This document shows positions 47,095 through 59,298 of a stretch of DNA of 64,000 nucleotides, piece by piece. The stretch is from Caprimulgus europaeus. Taxonomy: Eukaryota > Chordata > Aves > Caprimulgiformes > Caprimulgidae. The notes beneath the pieces were generated by a model, which saw only the letters and a program-made list of their open reading frames with translations, was not told the DNA's origin and did no database searches. The stretch's first letter is position 1. Each line of letters starts with the position of its first letter. A program made the translations under genes and the position numbers. The stretch spans positions 2,426,416-2,490,415 of the forward strand of contig OU015524.1 in NCBI GenBank assembly GCA_907165065.1. Reading direction: 5' to 3'.

Positions 47095-50000
47095 CCTGCC
47101 ATGGGCCAGCTCTTTCCCAAAGAACAGGGTTTTAATAGTACCTTCTCCCCATGTACTTTCACAGTCAGGAAAACACCATTATAAATGTTGAATGAAACAC
47201 AGAAATACTTAAATCTTCATAGCAGAACCATCTCACTCCTTCCTTAGCTTCTTCTTTTTTTTTTTTAAGCAGCAGTCATCTCCTGGCAGAGTACAAAAGA
47301 CACAGTGAGAGTTCAGTGTCCCACAACCCCACGGCACCGATGCCGTACCCAGCGCATCGGTCAGAGACGCAGCATCTCACCAGGCATCCAGGAGAGCCTC
47401 AGGCACAGAGAGTGTTCATTCATGCCTGATATCTGGAACCAGCTCTACTCACGCTAAAATGATCTCACTTTTACGATGTAAACCCCTTATGCCTTTTATT
47501 TATTTATTCTGGATTATAAACAGGTGCTTTCCTGTGTTCTAACCAAGCATGGCATGCCCTCACAGTTAATGAGTGACTGGTCCCTGCTCATAAAAGCTGC
47601 ACAAGTGGATTTATTGTGGGCATTAGTTTGCAAAATAACATCTTCCTAAAGGAACATTCCAGCCAAAAGGCTTTTGGGCTGCGGTCAGTGGTGAGGGAAA
47701 TGGTTGGCTAGCAGGATGAAGTCATTTGTCATCCTCCCCAGCTTTTTGGGGGTTGTCACTGGGAGGACAGAAGTGACACTTAGCGTTGCTGCAGCATCTT
47801 TAACTCCAAAGTTATCTCACCTCTCTGTTTGCTTTTCTTTTGCAGAGCTCAAGTTCTTCTGCTTTGATAAACAGCATCACTGAAGGATTTGTTTCTGCGT
47901 TCCCTGAGTAGTGTACCTGGTAAAATGGGACTGGCCAGGTGTAAACAGCAGGTAAGGAAGGAGAAATGAAGCAGCTGCATCACAGCACCTAATGGCCTTT
48001 GTGACCTGCCTGGGATTTTGTGATTTTTCTCTATGTTTCACCCTGGTTGAAGGCAGCACGCTGCTGGGAAGGGCGGTGTAACTGCCATGGTGGCCTTGGT
48101 GGCTCTCATGGGTGTGGGACAGGGTCTGGCTTTACTCTCTAGCCATGCAGCCCTACACTTTGAGAGGTGGCTACAGCATCACCTGTCCTCCTGCCTTTTG
48201 CTTTGTCCTTCCAGCTGTCACACCCCCTGCTTTCAGGATGTGACTACCCCCAGCATGACCTGAATTTCTGTTTGTTTGGGGAAAATGAGTGTTGGGGCAA
48301 AAATACCCTTTGGCTGAAGCCTGGTTATGGCATCAGCTCTGTGTTGACGCAACAGGAGCTGGAGCAATGATGTTATTCACGAGCCAACTGGGAAGATGGT
48401 GCCATAGACTGAACTTCTTGACTTCACTTGGTCCTCCCTGCACATTATGCCCTCTCCCTCCTTCCTCCCAGTGCCAAAGAGAAAAGCTCTCCCCACCCCA
48501 AGACACCCAGAAAAAGGTCATGCCCATACTCAGCCAGGGTTAAACTGCAGTTTTGGCTTTGGGCTTGCATTCCCAGCCACCTCCATGCAGGCTATGCCAG
48601 AGGAAAGCCCAGACAAGCTGGCTCCCAGCTGATTTCACTCAGGGGTTATTTAAAGCAGACATTGATAGCTCTGAAGTCGAGGCAGCTGAGCGCTGCCGAC
48701 AGTGGCTAATGAAGGTGAATGTCAGGAGTCATCATGGAAGTGATTAGTGTAATTAAACCGAGCTGTGAAATGCCAGTGTGAGGAGCAGAAAAGTCTCTGT
48801 GATGGGAGGTTTGCTTCACTCCACTGAAAACTGGGTGCTCACTGCCTATGGGTTTGCTGGTTTTCCTTTGGTTTCCCTTTCTCTTTCTGATGCAGTTGTG
48901 GAGCACTGCCTGCATCTTCACAGCTGCTCTTGCTGGGATTATGGACAAGCCATTTCATATTTTTTTTTTAGGTCTTGCTTCTCCAAGCTTTAAAGCATGG
49001 ATGAAAATATTTAGCTGCCTACCTGACAAGGCTGATGTATTGATTAATTAATATTTCTCAAGTGCCTTGAAAATTGCAAAGTATTATTGGTACATAACAA
49101 CTGTTGCTATGTGGGGAAAGTTCCTGCTGCCAGATCCAGGCATGGACACAGCACATCCATCTCCTGGCTTTGCAGAGGTCAGAGCCTGGCTTTGCTATGA
49201 GCCAGGAAAGTCCTCCTTCTGGCCTCTCTGATGCTTTGCTTGTGTTGCTTCTGCAGCTTTTGTTATTCCTTTTGGTACATTGGGTGGTGGAAGACAACCC
49301 CATCAGATGTGTGCTCCATCCCAAAGCAACACAAGGGATGGTTTCTGCCAGTTCCAGAGCCCGGGCAGCAGCTGGTCTTGGCACAGTTGGGTTGTGTCAG
49401 AGCATGGATTGCTCCTGTTGGGATTTGTTGGGATGCCCATGCCAGGCAGCCCCAGAGCACACCAGTCTTCTCCAGGTGATCAGCCATACCCAGAGACAGT
49501 GTCAACACCCAGGCCTGGAAAACAGTGAAGCAAGGGTGGACCTGCTGAGCTCTGCAGGCTGTGATACCACACCTTGGCATCTGAGTGACTCACAAGGCAC
49601 TCCACAAGCAGATGGTTTCATTTCTTTCCCCTTTTTTTGCACAACCAGAGTATGGGGTTTTTGAAAAAACAGCATATTTCCTCCTCCATTTTCTAGTTTT
49701 CCTGCTGGGAAAGCCTGGTTCCCCGTGGCTGTGAACTTTGGCTTGGTAGGCATCACGTTGATCACTTGGTGGCCAACACTTGGGTTATGCCAGTGGCTTG
49801 TGGACCACCATCAAGCCCCAGAGACAACAGCTATACTGATAAATTAAGTGTTTCCCAGATGGTTTCCTGGTCCTGAAGCCATCTGGCAATGTCCCACTGC
49901 TGTCAAAGTCTCTGGCCCCATCCAAAATGCTTCCTCCAAGTGGTCCCCAGCTCACGTGGTTTCCTAACCATGCCAGGGCAATGCTTGGGCTCGTTGGCCT

Positions 50001-52246
50001 GGTCCCAAACAATGCTGAGGCTCTAGCATGGGTTATTTTATTGTTGCAGACACAGACAATGTGTTTTAGGGGCCATTTATCACCAAGCCATCAGAGACCA
50101 TTTGGTGATGGAGTCCTGGCAAAGACCACCAGTGGTGAGTAGAACAACACTGCATCTTCCTCAGGATTGTGCAGGACTTGGTGGAGACACCAGAGCCTGG
50201 GCTGGTGGGCAGGCAGGACTGAGCCTTTGCTAGGAAGGTGGGATGCTGGCTCCTGTTAGTGAGCTGGGCTTTCACAGCTCTGATTCATTCTGGGTTGCAG
50301 CCAGCTGCCATACCTCAAGCCTGCAGACACCAGCCTGGGACACGGCGTTCTTCATCATCTGGAGAATATTCAGAGCAAAGGCTTCTTCCTCACCATGATT
50401 TACTTCAAATGAACCCAAGGAGAACTGAGGGACTGCAGGAGGGGAGTTTTCACAGGTGAAAGGACAAGATCTCATCCAGTGAAGGTCAGTGATGGTAAAT
50501 GCAAATTGAAGTGCAACAGCAGGAAACATTTTGATCTTGTAGGTGGAAGGAAGGGGATTTGGTGTTGGTTGTTATCAGTGCAAGAATGAAACACGGCTGT
50601 GAATGGCCATGGGGTCTTGACTCATGTGAATCATATTTTTTTGAGTGGGAAAGCTGAAGAAAGAGTATTATTCTCTTTAAGCCCATGCAGCCAGCTCATG
50701 TGGCTTCAATCATGAAGGCTACAACGGACCTTCTGGCACGTGAGTTCCCCAGCAGAAAGCACAGGAGTTTTTTTTTCCATAACATGGGGAGGGGAGGGAA
50801 AAAAAGAGCTTTGGCTGCCTATATTGAATGCAAACAGAAAATACAGAGACATCTGTGGTTTTGTGTGTTTTCCTGGGATTCAAGGACTCAAAAGCTGCTT
50901 TGTTTCTTCAACTAACCCGTGGTTAGACAACGTGGACTGGGACATGGTGTGGACTGGTCTCTAAGAGGTAAATCAGCAAGGGGATGGTGGATGCTCCTCT
51001 CTGAGGAGGGAATGAGAGGGGAAGCTGAATCATCTGGATGGGAGATGGGTGCTGTGGGTGTCCCCACTGCTTGCTTATCCTTTTAAAACAGGGGTGAGGT
51101 ACCATCTCAGTGTGTCTATCGGTCATGCTCCTGGCCCTAATGCTGATGATGTTCTGGGCTGAGCCCCTTCATTTTTCTCTCTGCCTCAGTTTCCCCATGT
51201 GTAGAAGGTGCTGTGGAGGTCACCTATGAAGTGAACCCATCCTGTGGGTGCCAGGAGCACTCACAAGCTGATGTTTATGTACTAATTTTCTTATTACTTC
51301 ACCCTCCAGACTGATAGACCAACTCTGACAAGCGATGCGTGATGTTTTCATCACGCCTAATTATGCATTTAAATACTCCTTGCTAAAGTAACACCTGCCT
51401 CCTCCATTGTGCTGCTGGTGTCATGGGTTGGGTGAGGGGGAGATGTTACCATGTCCTCTTCTCTGGGAAAATGCATGGGGCTGATGTCCTTCCAACCAAC
51501 AGAGATTGTGCTTTAGGGAAGATCGAAAGAAAAAGAAGAAAAACAAACAAACAAACAAAAAAGACTTTAATTTTGGGAGTGGGTGTCTGGAAAAGCTGAG
51601 GGATGTGTTTGCATGGTCCATGGGAGGACCACTGTGAGGTTGAGGAGCAGCTGAGCCACCTTCTCCCCATCTGAGCCACCTTCTCCCCATCTGAGCCCCC
51701 TGTAAGATGTCAGTGGGGTGCTGCTGGTGGAGGACCCAGCGGGGTACAGTTGGTGGACAAACCACTGCAAATGCTGAACAAACTTTCCCTTTAGACCCAC
51801 GAGTGGGGCAAAGCACTGGAATCCACAGCAGAGCCCGTGGGGTCCAATCCTGCCCTCAGCAGGAGGCTTTGTGTGCTGCTTAAGCTCCTCTTTTGCTGTT
51901 GTCTTCAAAGGAAGGTCCTCTGAAAGGACCACAGTGCTTGTCCCTCATCATTATTTAATGTATATCAGCAGGATTGATACGTGTCCATCCGGGTGGCCAA
52001 CTGCAACACAGCCACCAGCGACATCCTCGCTGAACACGGTGCTGGTGCTCCAGCTCCATCCCTCCCTCCTCTCTGCCGTTGTGAAGTGCCCCTTGATTTC
52101 ACATCTCTCTAAACACACTTTGAGTCAGTAGATGTTTGCTCCTTAACTTCAAGCAAATGACATTTCTAAGAGCGGGTGGAAGAACGTAATTTGGTCCTTA
52201 ATGGACCAAAGGTTGAGGTTGTGATGAACTGGAAGGACGCAAAATA
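47095..52246. other. Intergenic stretch, no gene recognised
   Basis: About 5 kb of mostly unique DNA. It includes an (AAAC)n tract near 51541-51560 and a perfect 20-bp tandem duplication (CTGAGCCACCTTCTCCCCAT at 51651 and 51671). Conserved-looking AT-rich sequence around 47440-47530 might be regulatory. No coding structure is supported. Confidence 0.35.
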
Positions 52247-52317
52247 TGTTGGGGGAGTTGGAACTGGATGATCTTTAAGGTCCCTTCCAACCCAAACCAT
52301 TCCATGATCCTATGATC
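52247..52317 (+). repeat. CR1 LINE 3' tail
   Basis: Only the last ~70 bp are present: GGAACTGGATGATCTTTAAG, CCCTTCCAACCCAAACC and a CATGATCCTATGATCA end. Confidence 0.85.
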
Positions 52318-52560
52318 ATGGTGATGGCAGTGCTCTGGGTCACAGCATCGCATCTTGTGTTTGACATCCTCCAACCTCCTGGCAGCCAGCACTAAATATT
52401 AATTGGCTTAACCCTTCCACGGAGGAATGTGGCATCGATTTGTAATCTCAAATATTTTCACGCCACTGAAGTCTGACTCATGACTTAATCACAGCTCGTG
52501 GCACCACGCCACGGTGGTTCCCACACAGGCAGGCACGTCAGCGTGTCCTGGCACCTGCTG

Positions 52561-52816
52561 ATGGTTTTAAACTAAAAGAGAGCAGATTCAGACTAGATGT
52601 GAGGAAGAAATTTTTCACACTGAGGGTGGTGAAACCCTGGCCCAGGTTGCCCAGAGAGGTGGTAGAAGCCCCATCCCTGGAAATATTCAAGGTCAGGTTG
52701 GACGGGGCTGTGAGCAACCTGATGTGGTTGAAGATGTCCCTGCTCACTGCAGGGGGTTGGACTAGATGACCTTGAAAGGTCCCTTCCAACCCAAACCAGT
52801 GTGTGACTCTATGATC
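52561..52816 (+). repeat. CR1 LINE 3' fragment
   Basis: It matches the subfamily of 10528-10850 and 56167-56455: GACTAGATGTGAGGAAGAAA, AAATATTCAAGGTCAGGTTG, GATGTGGTTGAAGATGTCCC and the terminal GACTCTATGATCA. Confidence 0.92.
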
Positions 52817-55028
52817 ACACTTGGTCTCAGCCACTTTGGTCCCTGATGAAGTTTGGGTGTACATTAGAATCCCTCCACATCTTATGGGCTGGGTGAGAAA
52901 GGCCGTGCTAACCTCTGTCCTGCAGCCTGGGGACACGGATGGTCTAGAGAGGTGTGAGGACACCTCTTGGGGACACATTCTCCCCCAAAAATGAGGGATG
53001 TCTCTGAGGTTTTAGGGAAGACTTGGTGAAGTAGGTTAAACTTGACAGCCCAGGTCTAGCAGATGATCTAGGCATGGCCAAGAGGGGAGTTTTGGACCAA
53101 CCACATGCTCTTGGGGACATGGGGTGTTCAGGAGCGAGGCCATAACCCCAGCCAAGCCGCTCTGGTTTGGGGTCATTTTATTTAATGATATAAAAAATAC
53201 TGAATTTAATAATGATGTTGCTGTTGGGGCCATACACAGTTTAAAGCAGCAGAGAAACCTGGCCAAGGGGCTTTGCTGTCTGTTGGTCGCTGCAGTGAGG
53301 TGACAGGACCATACGTGCTCTGGTGGGAGCGTTAGAGGGGACCATGTGTCGGTTTATGGTGCAGCTGACTCAGAAAAGCTGTTCCACACGAACGCTGGAA
53401 CAGTGTGTGGCTGTCAGAAACCAGCAAATGGTTGTTTAAATATCCAAGATGATTTCAGAGCTCCACTTCACTGGGCAGCAGCTCCAAGTTTTAGTGCCCG
53501 GGTGGGAAAAAATGGTCTGAAATGAGATGGATCAGCAGAGGTGATGCTCTACCCACCCACTCTTCCTTCTCCAACCAATTATCCATGGTGCTGGGTCACC
53601 TCAGGGCAGCTTGGCTCCCCCAGAAGACCAAGTCTTTTATGTTTCAGCTCCCTGCTGTCTCACCATGGAGTGGTACAAGCTTAAGAGACAAGGGGACGTG
53701 GAAGAATCAGAGGGAAAACCAACCCTCAGGCTTGGCCACCAGCAGGTACCTAAGTTCTGAAGTTGAGTTTTTAGCACCAGCTTCTCCAGACCTCCGGGCA
53801 TGTCACAGAGGACTGTAGTCCTTGAGTGGTGGTTGCTCTTTTTCCACAGCAAGGGACATGTGTTACATATGAGGAAATACTCCAAGCAGCCACCAAACTC
53901 AGCAGTTTCCTCTGGTTTTGTTTTTGAAAGTGGGGAAAAGAAAAGCTTTCTGGAAAGTGTCCCTCCTCCGAGAGGAATGCTTGGTGAAGCTGCTTGGGCT
54001 CTTAAGCTTCCTCTGAACTGTGTTTGAGAAAGAAATGAAGCCCGAGGCAGGATGGAGAGGGGAAGGGAACTGCAAGCGGGGCTGAGGCAGGGGGTCGTGC
54101 AAAGGATGAACACATGGATTTAAGAAAGGATCAGGCCAATTAATGAAGCAGAACTTCATCAAAGGTGGTTCCTCACAAAGGTGCTAATTTAGAGTTAAGT
54201 AAAAGAGGGTCAACAATGGGATGTGAGCCTTGGTCCTGCTGGGGATGTGCTTCTGGGACAGGACCAGGCTTGGCTCCAGCACCACCGGCACCCAGGACTC
54301 ATCCCTAAGGCAACGGGGGCTCCTCACAAGGCTGTGGTGGGGATGTTGGGATGCTGGAAATTGCTCATCAGCACTTCGGCTTCTGCAGGAGGGTGGCCCA
54401 GGAAAGAGCTTCCCAAAGGTCAAAGCTACAAACCCCTCAGCTGTTACAGACAAGCAGCCTGGGGCAGCTCTCAGGAGCTGAACGGGACCCCATCCAGCGT
54501 GGCAAGAGGGATGATTTGCTGTGTCAGGACACAAATGCTACGGCCAAGGCTCTGTACCGGGAACACTGAGCTCATCTTCTCCCCCCAGGCTTTCTTCAGC
54601 ATCCTCCACGGACGCTGCTGCCAGCTGTGCTTAATTCCTGCGTGGCTTAGTAAAGAGAGCATGGGACCGCAGCGTGAGGTCTCAATCCAGCCCCAGCATG
54701 CCTCAGGCATCATATTCACCTCTCCGTGCCTCAGTTTCCCCTCGTAAATTAGATAATGATGAGATCTGTTAACACCTTCATGTTACATCACACATGTGAC
54801 AGGTGATTCATTGCACACAAAGCTCTGAGCGCGTCAGGCAGGACACGGGTCAGGCAGCACCGGCTTCATCCCAGCGTGATGCTGGTCTGTGATCGCAACA
54901 GCTTTCCACCTATCCCCCACCTTCTTCCACATCCCATCTTCCCCATCCTGGGGAGAGAAGTGTCTGGTCCCTGGGAGGAGAGATGTGGTTCATTGCAGTC
55001 TCGAACTTCCTCCCAAGGGGGAGAGGAG
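52817..55028. other. Intergenic stretch, nothing recognised
   Basis: No supported coding structure or known repeat in about 2.2 kb. Confidence 0.35.
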
Positions 55029-55347
55029 GGACAGGCGCTGAGCTCTTCTCTCTGGCCACCAACGCCAGGAGCAGAGGACATGGCAGGAAGATGTGGCAGG
55101 GGAGGGTGAGCTTGGCCATGAGGAAAAGGTTCTTGAGACAGAGGGTGGTGGAGCACTGGCACAGGCTCCCCAGGGAGGTGCTCATGGCCCCAAGCCTGAC
55201 AAGATTCCAGCAGTATTTGGCCAAGGCCCTCAGGGACATGGTGTGAATGTTGGGCTTGTCCTGTGCAGGGACAGGAGTTGGACTGATGATCCTTGTGGGT
55301 CCCTTCCAGCTCACAACATTTGATGATTCTGTGATTCTATGATTCCT
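55029..55347 (+). repeat. CR1 LINE 3' fragment, third subfamily
   Basis: It contains GAGCACTGGCACAGGCTCCC, CAGGGAGGTGCTCATGGCCC, GGGACAGGAGTTGGACTGAT and GATGATTCTGTGATTCTATG. The body differs from the other copies (lower-case spacing and 'CCAGCAGTATTTGGCCAAGG'). Confidence 0.88.
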
Positions 55348-56166
55348 AGGTGGGACCCAGCAGATTTTTGATGCTGGAACTTGTGCCAGCAGCTTCTCCA
55401 CCTATGTCCCCCCACCACCGTTGCCCTCCACCCATCTCCAACGTGCCCACATGTGACTTGCCCTGTAGCAAAGGATTAGGGGCTGCTGGTCCAGGTAGCT
55501 CAGCAAAGAGGAGATTAAAGGATGCCTCCATCAGAGGGTTATAAATACCTGGGTTGGAGACAAAGCGGAGATCATGGGCTGCCCAGCGTGGAGAACAGAG
55601 CTACAGCAGATCCAAAGGCAAACCAAGAAGTGCTTGCTGAGAGCTGGGGTTTAAGACCATGCATGGTTTGCAGCGGTCACCAAGGTGGGGGTGGATTTAC
55701 TGTCCAGCTGGTTTTATCTCAGGTGTTGAGGCTTCTCTGAAAGAAATATCACCTTTGAGGCAACAGCTATTTTTGAGATGCCCCAGGTTACGTGCCAGAG
55801 GTCAGAAGAGATGAGCACCCTGACCCCTTCGTTCTGCTAATCGTGGAGCTGGGAATTATATCTCCTAATCTCTCTTTAAAAATCCCAGCACCAGTGGAAC
55901 CAAGGTTAACGATGAGGAGAGATGTGCTCACCCAGCCCAGCACCATTAATTACTTCTGACCCTTGATAATTCTCCAGCAGCGCTCGCTGTGACAGAGGGG
56001 ACAGCATCTCCATTGACTTTGTGTGTTGTGGTGGGGTAGGACCATGTTGTTTTCTGAGGGATGTGGTGGTAAAAGTCCCTGGTTCACGTAAAATTCTGCT
56101 TAATTGTCTCTTGCTATGTACAAGAAAACAAAAAGTAAGTTTGAAGGCCACACCCAGGCTATGATT
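55348..56166. other. Intergenic stretch, nothing recognised
   Basis: Unique sequence between two CR1 copies; no supported exon. Confidence 0.4.
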
Positions 56167-56455
56167 TCATAGAATCACAGACTGGTTTGGGTGGGAAGGG
56201 ACCTTTCCAGGCCATCTAGTCCCACCCCCTGCAGTGAGCAGGGACATCTTCAACCACATCAGGTTGCTCACAGCCCCGTCCAACCTGACCTTGAATGTTT
56301 CCAGGGATGGGGCTTCTATCAACCACCTCTCTGGGCAACCTGGGCCAGGGTTTCACCACCCTCAGTGTGAAAAATTTCTTCCTCACATCTAGTCTGAATC
56401 TCCTCTCTTGTCATTTAAAACCATTTCCCCTCGTCCTATCCCTACAGGCCCTGCT
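56167..56455 (-). repeat. CR1 LINE 3' fragment
   Basis: It starts TTCATAGAATCACAGACTGG and continues through CATCTTCAACCACATCAGGT and AACCTGGGCCAGGGTTTCAC to CCTACAGGCCCTGCTGAAG. Same subfamily as 10528-10850. Confidence 0.92.
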
Positions 56456-56744
56456 GAAGTGATGGGATCTCCCAGGCTTTGAAGGTGTGTGGGGCTGGGG
56501 ACGCTGGATCCAAGCTGGTGGGGATGGCTGCCCCGTTGTCTGGCCACAAAATGTCACCCCAGCGTTGGCAGCACAAGGACCTGAGGACCAGGACCAAGAT
56601 CTGTAAATGTGGATGGATGTTTGGAAAACTAAATTCTCCTGGAGGAAAAGAGACTGCTCGCTGTGCCCCTGCCCTGGGGACACGCTGCTGCCCCATGGCC
56701 GAGCCATGCCTGGGGGCATGGAGGCTGTGCTGGGGGTTTGATTG

Positions 56745-57356
56745 TGTCCTGGTTTCACTGGGACAGAGCTGATTTTCTTCTCAGTAGCACCAACAGCGCT
56801 GTGGTTCGGATTCAGTGTGGGATTTGGTGTGAGAAGAATGTTGACAACATACCGATGTTTTTGGTTGTTGCAAAGACAATCAAGGACTTTCCAATTTCCC
56901 ATGTTCCGTTGGTCTGCAGGTGCAGAAGAAACTGGGGGTGGGGGGAGTGCATAATAAAATTAACAGACCCCAACTGGCATCTGGATGTGCCAGTGGGATA
57001 TTCTATAGCATATATGTCTATACCATAGCACATCATGCTCAGTGTATCAATGAGGGCTGGCCAGAAAGCGCTCTCTCTTTTCCAGGACTGTGGTTTTGGA
57101 TTCTCTCAGCTCCAGGATCAGTAGCCAGGAACAGGCTGGGCATCAGTCAGTGGGTGGTGAGCAATTCCACTGTGCATCACTCATTTGCATATTCCGTTAT
57201 TATAATTATCATTTTTTTTTCCCCAATTATTAAATTGTTCTGAACTTACGGTCTCTTTACCTTCACCCCTCCGTCTGTCTCCCCTGCTCCCTGGGGGCAA
57301 GGAGAGCGAGCGAGCGGCTGCACGGTGCCTGGCTGCAGCCGGGTGAAACCAGAACA
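56745..57356 (+). mobile_element. Solo LTR of an avian endogenous retrovirus (copy 2)
   Basis: It begins TGTCCTGGTTTCACTGG and ends GAAACCAGAACA, which mirror each other as the LTR terminal inverted repeats. It is 612 bp and in the same orientation and family as 38841-39546. No internal retroviral sequence is seen next to it. A clear target-site duplication is not visible. Its poly-ATT region is short, unlike the other copy. Confidence 0.82.
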
Positions 57357-57409
57357 GCTCACTGGGACAGCAGGGACCTCGTTGAGCCCCCTCAGAGTGC
57401 TGGCACCCC

Positions 57410-58715
57410 ATCATACATGTGCCATGTGCGTGTATACATACATGTGATATGTGTATGTATACATACATGTGCCATATGTGCATGTATACATACATGTGGT
57501 ATGTGTGTGTATACATACATGTGATATGTGTGTGTATACATACATGTGCCATATGTACAGCAACGTGTATTTATGTAGCAGTGTGTGCATGTGCCTGCAT
57601 CTATATGGACACACATAAACATATGCACACGCATACATATGGTTGGGCTTGATGATGGTAAAGATCTTCTGTAATTGTATTGTTCTGTACATACAAATAC
57701 ATATGTACATATATATGCACACATAGGTACATATATATGCACACATATGCATATATATGTGTATATACACACATATATATACAGATATTTACCAACACAT
57801 ACACACACACACTATGCACGTACATATATATACATGTGCAAATATATACATACACAAAAATATATGCACATGCATAGATGTATACATACATACACATGCA
57901 TACATGTATATACATGTGTGCATACATATATACATATACACATATATCTTTGCTGAGTTATATACATATATAGACATGTACATATACATATGCATATACA
58001 CATATCTCCACATATGCACACAAATATATGCACATGCATACACATGTACTTATACACACACACACATATATGTACATATATATACATACACATCTATGCG
58101 TATACCTGTGTGTCTATACATACATTTACAGACATACATATATACATACACTTAGAGGCATACATCTGTATGTACACTTACAGACATGTACACATACATA
58201 TGCATAGACATGGACATATAGGCAGATACACAGAAGAAATATGCATGCATGTACATACACAGACATATACACACATATGTACATGTATCTATGTGTACAT
58301 ACATAACACATATATGTACATATGTGTACATATCCACACATATATGTACATACATCTATACATACATATACACACATACATATGTACATATAGCTATACA
58401 TACATATCCACACATATATATGTACATGTACCTATACATACATATACACACCTATCTATGTACATGTATCTACACATACATGTGCACACACATACATGTA
58501 CCTGTATCTATACATATACACACCTATATATGTACATGTATCTATACATACATGTGCACACACATACATGTACCTGTATCTATACATACATACACGCACA
58601 TGCATATGTACATGTATCTATACATACATGTGCACACATACATGTACATGTATCTATACATAGATGCACAGACGCACATATGCACATATATATGTGTGTG
58701 TGTGTATGTATAGCT
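57410..58715. repeat. TACA/TATG-type minisatellite array (about 1.3 kb)
   Basis: A long array of alternating purine-pyrimidine words (TATACATACATG, CACACATATATG, ACATGTATCTATACATA) has partially ordered units of 20-60 bp in its right half. Long frames through it on both strands (Tyr/Ile/His/Thr/Cys-rich) are compositional. A CR1 tail remnant is embedded at 57641-57690. The array ends about 80 bp before the ZNF143-like site of the CpG island. Confidence 0.95.
57641..57690 (+). repeat. CR1 LINE 3' tail remnant inside the TACA array
   Basis: GGTTGGGCTTGATGATGGTA, AAGATCTTCTGTAATTG and ATTGTTCTGTAC form a decayed CR1 terminus. The array may have grown from its terminal octamer-like repeats or around it. 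Confidence 0.7.
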
Positions 58716-58791
58716 CTATACGTACACCCCCCCATAAACCCCCACCCCACGACACGCACCCAAAGGGCGTGGCCGGGGCGAGGTGGGCGGC

Positions 58792-58811
58792 ACTACAAGT
58801 CCCGTCATGAC
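58792..58811 (+). promoter_or_regulatory. ZNF143/THAP11-type promoter element (SBS-like)
   Basis: ACTACAAGTCCCGTCATGAC closely follows the known ACTACAATTCCCAGCATGC-type SBS motif. These elements typically lie within about 100 bp upstream of the start sites of broadly expressed genes. GC-rich sequence (GCGGGGCGGGGGCGTG) follows directly. Confidence 0.7.
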
Positions 58812-58843
58812 GCGGGGCGGGGGCGTGTCCCTTTAAGGCTCGT

Positions 58844-58911
58844 GGCCCCGCCCCTCGCATGGCCCCGCCCCTCGCATGGCCCCGCCCTTCACATGGCCCC
58901 GCCCCGCCCCC
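58844..58911. promoter_or_regulatory. Tandem 17-bp repeat carrying GC boxes
   Basis: Three consecutive 17-bp units (58844-58860, 58861-58877, 58878-58894) with the form GGCCCCGCCCCTCGCAT are followed by a fourth, GC-only variant. Each contains a CCGCCC core, the SP/KLF-type GC box, so the binding sites are spaced at 17 bp. Confidence 0.85.
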
Positions 58912-58919
58912 GGCCGGTG

Positions 58920-59298
58920 GGGTGCGCGAGCGCGCGGCGGCGGCAGAGGCAGAGGGCGGGCGGCGCGAGGGAGGTACGCGGCTGAGGGCGCAGCTGTGAG
59001 GGCAGCGGCGCCGATCGGGTTCTTCTCTCCGGCCGCTTCCCGGCCCGTCGTTCGCAGCCCGGCCCGTCGTTCGCAGCCCGGCCCGCCCAAGCCCTCGGGG
59101 GCGGGAGGGGGCAGCGCTTACGGAGGCTCCTTCTCCTCTCGCCCAGTCGGGGCTATCGCCCGCTCTGCGGTCCGTGAGGAGACGGCGACGAAGGCTAAAG
59201 CTTCCCCTTTCCCCCGTTCCCGGCCTCCCCTCGCCGCCTCGGGGAGTTGCGACTGCCGGCGTGGGGGGCCTCTTCCCCCTGCTTCCTGCTTCCCTGCG
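58920..59298 (+). other. Probable 5' untranslated exon of a second gene
   Basis: The region from about 58920 to 59298 has no ATG in any frame and ends at a full-consensus donor CTGCG|GTGAGT (GT at 59299-59300). A weaker alternative donor, GGGAG|GTACGC, lies at 58974. The start site is not determined, and the gene identity cannot be inferred because no coding exon lies in the window. A 19-bp tandem duplication (CGGCCCGTCGTTCGCAGCC at 59041 and 59060) is inside it. Confidence 0.5.

Noticed and set aside
49197..49664. 156-codon ATG-initiated frame with a Leu-rich hydrophobic run
   Set aside because: Comparable frames are open on the opposite strand, nothing is recognisable beyond the hydrophobic run, and no promoter, intron or poly(A) context is seen.
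57392..58985. Tyr/Ile/His/Cys-rich frames up to 331 codons on both strands
   Set aside because: They are readings of the TACA/TATG array, and the right part of the longest simply runs on into the CpG island.
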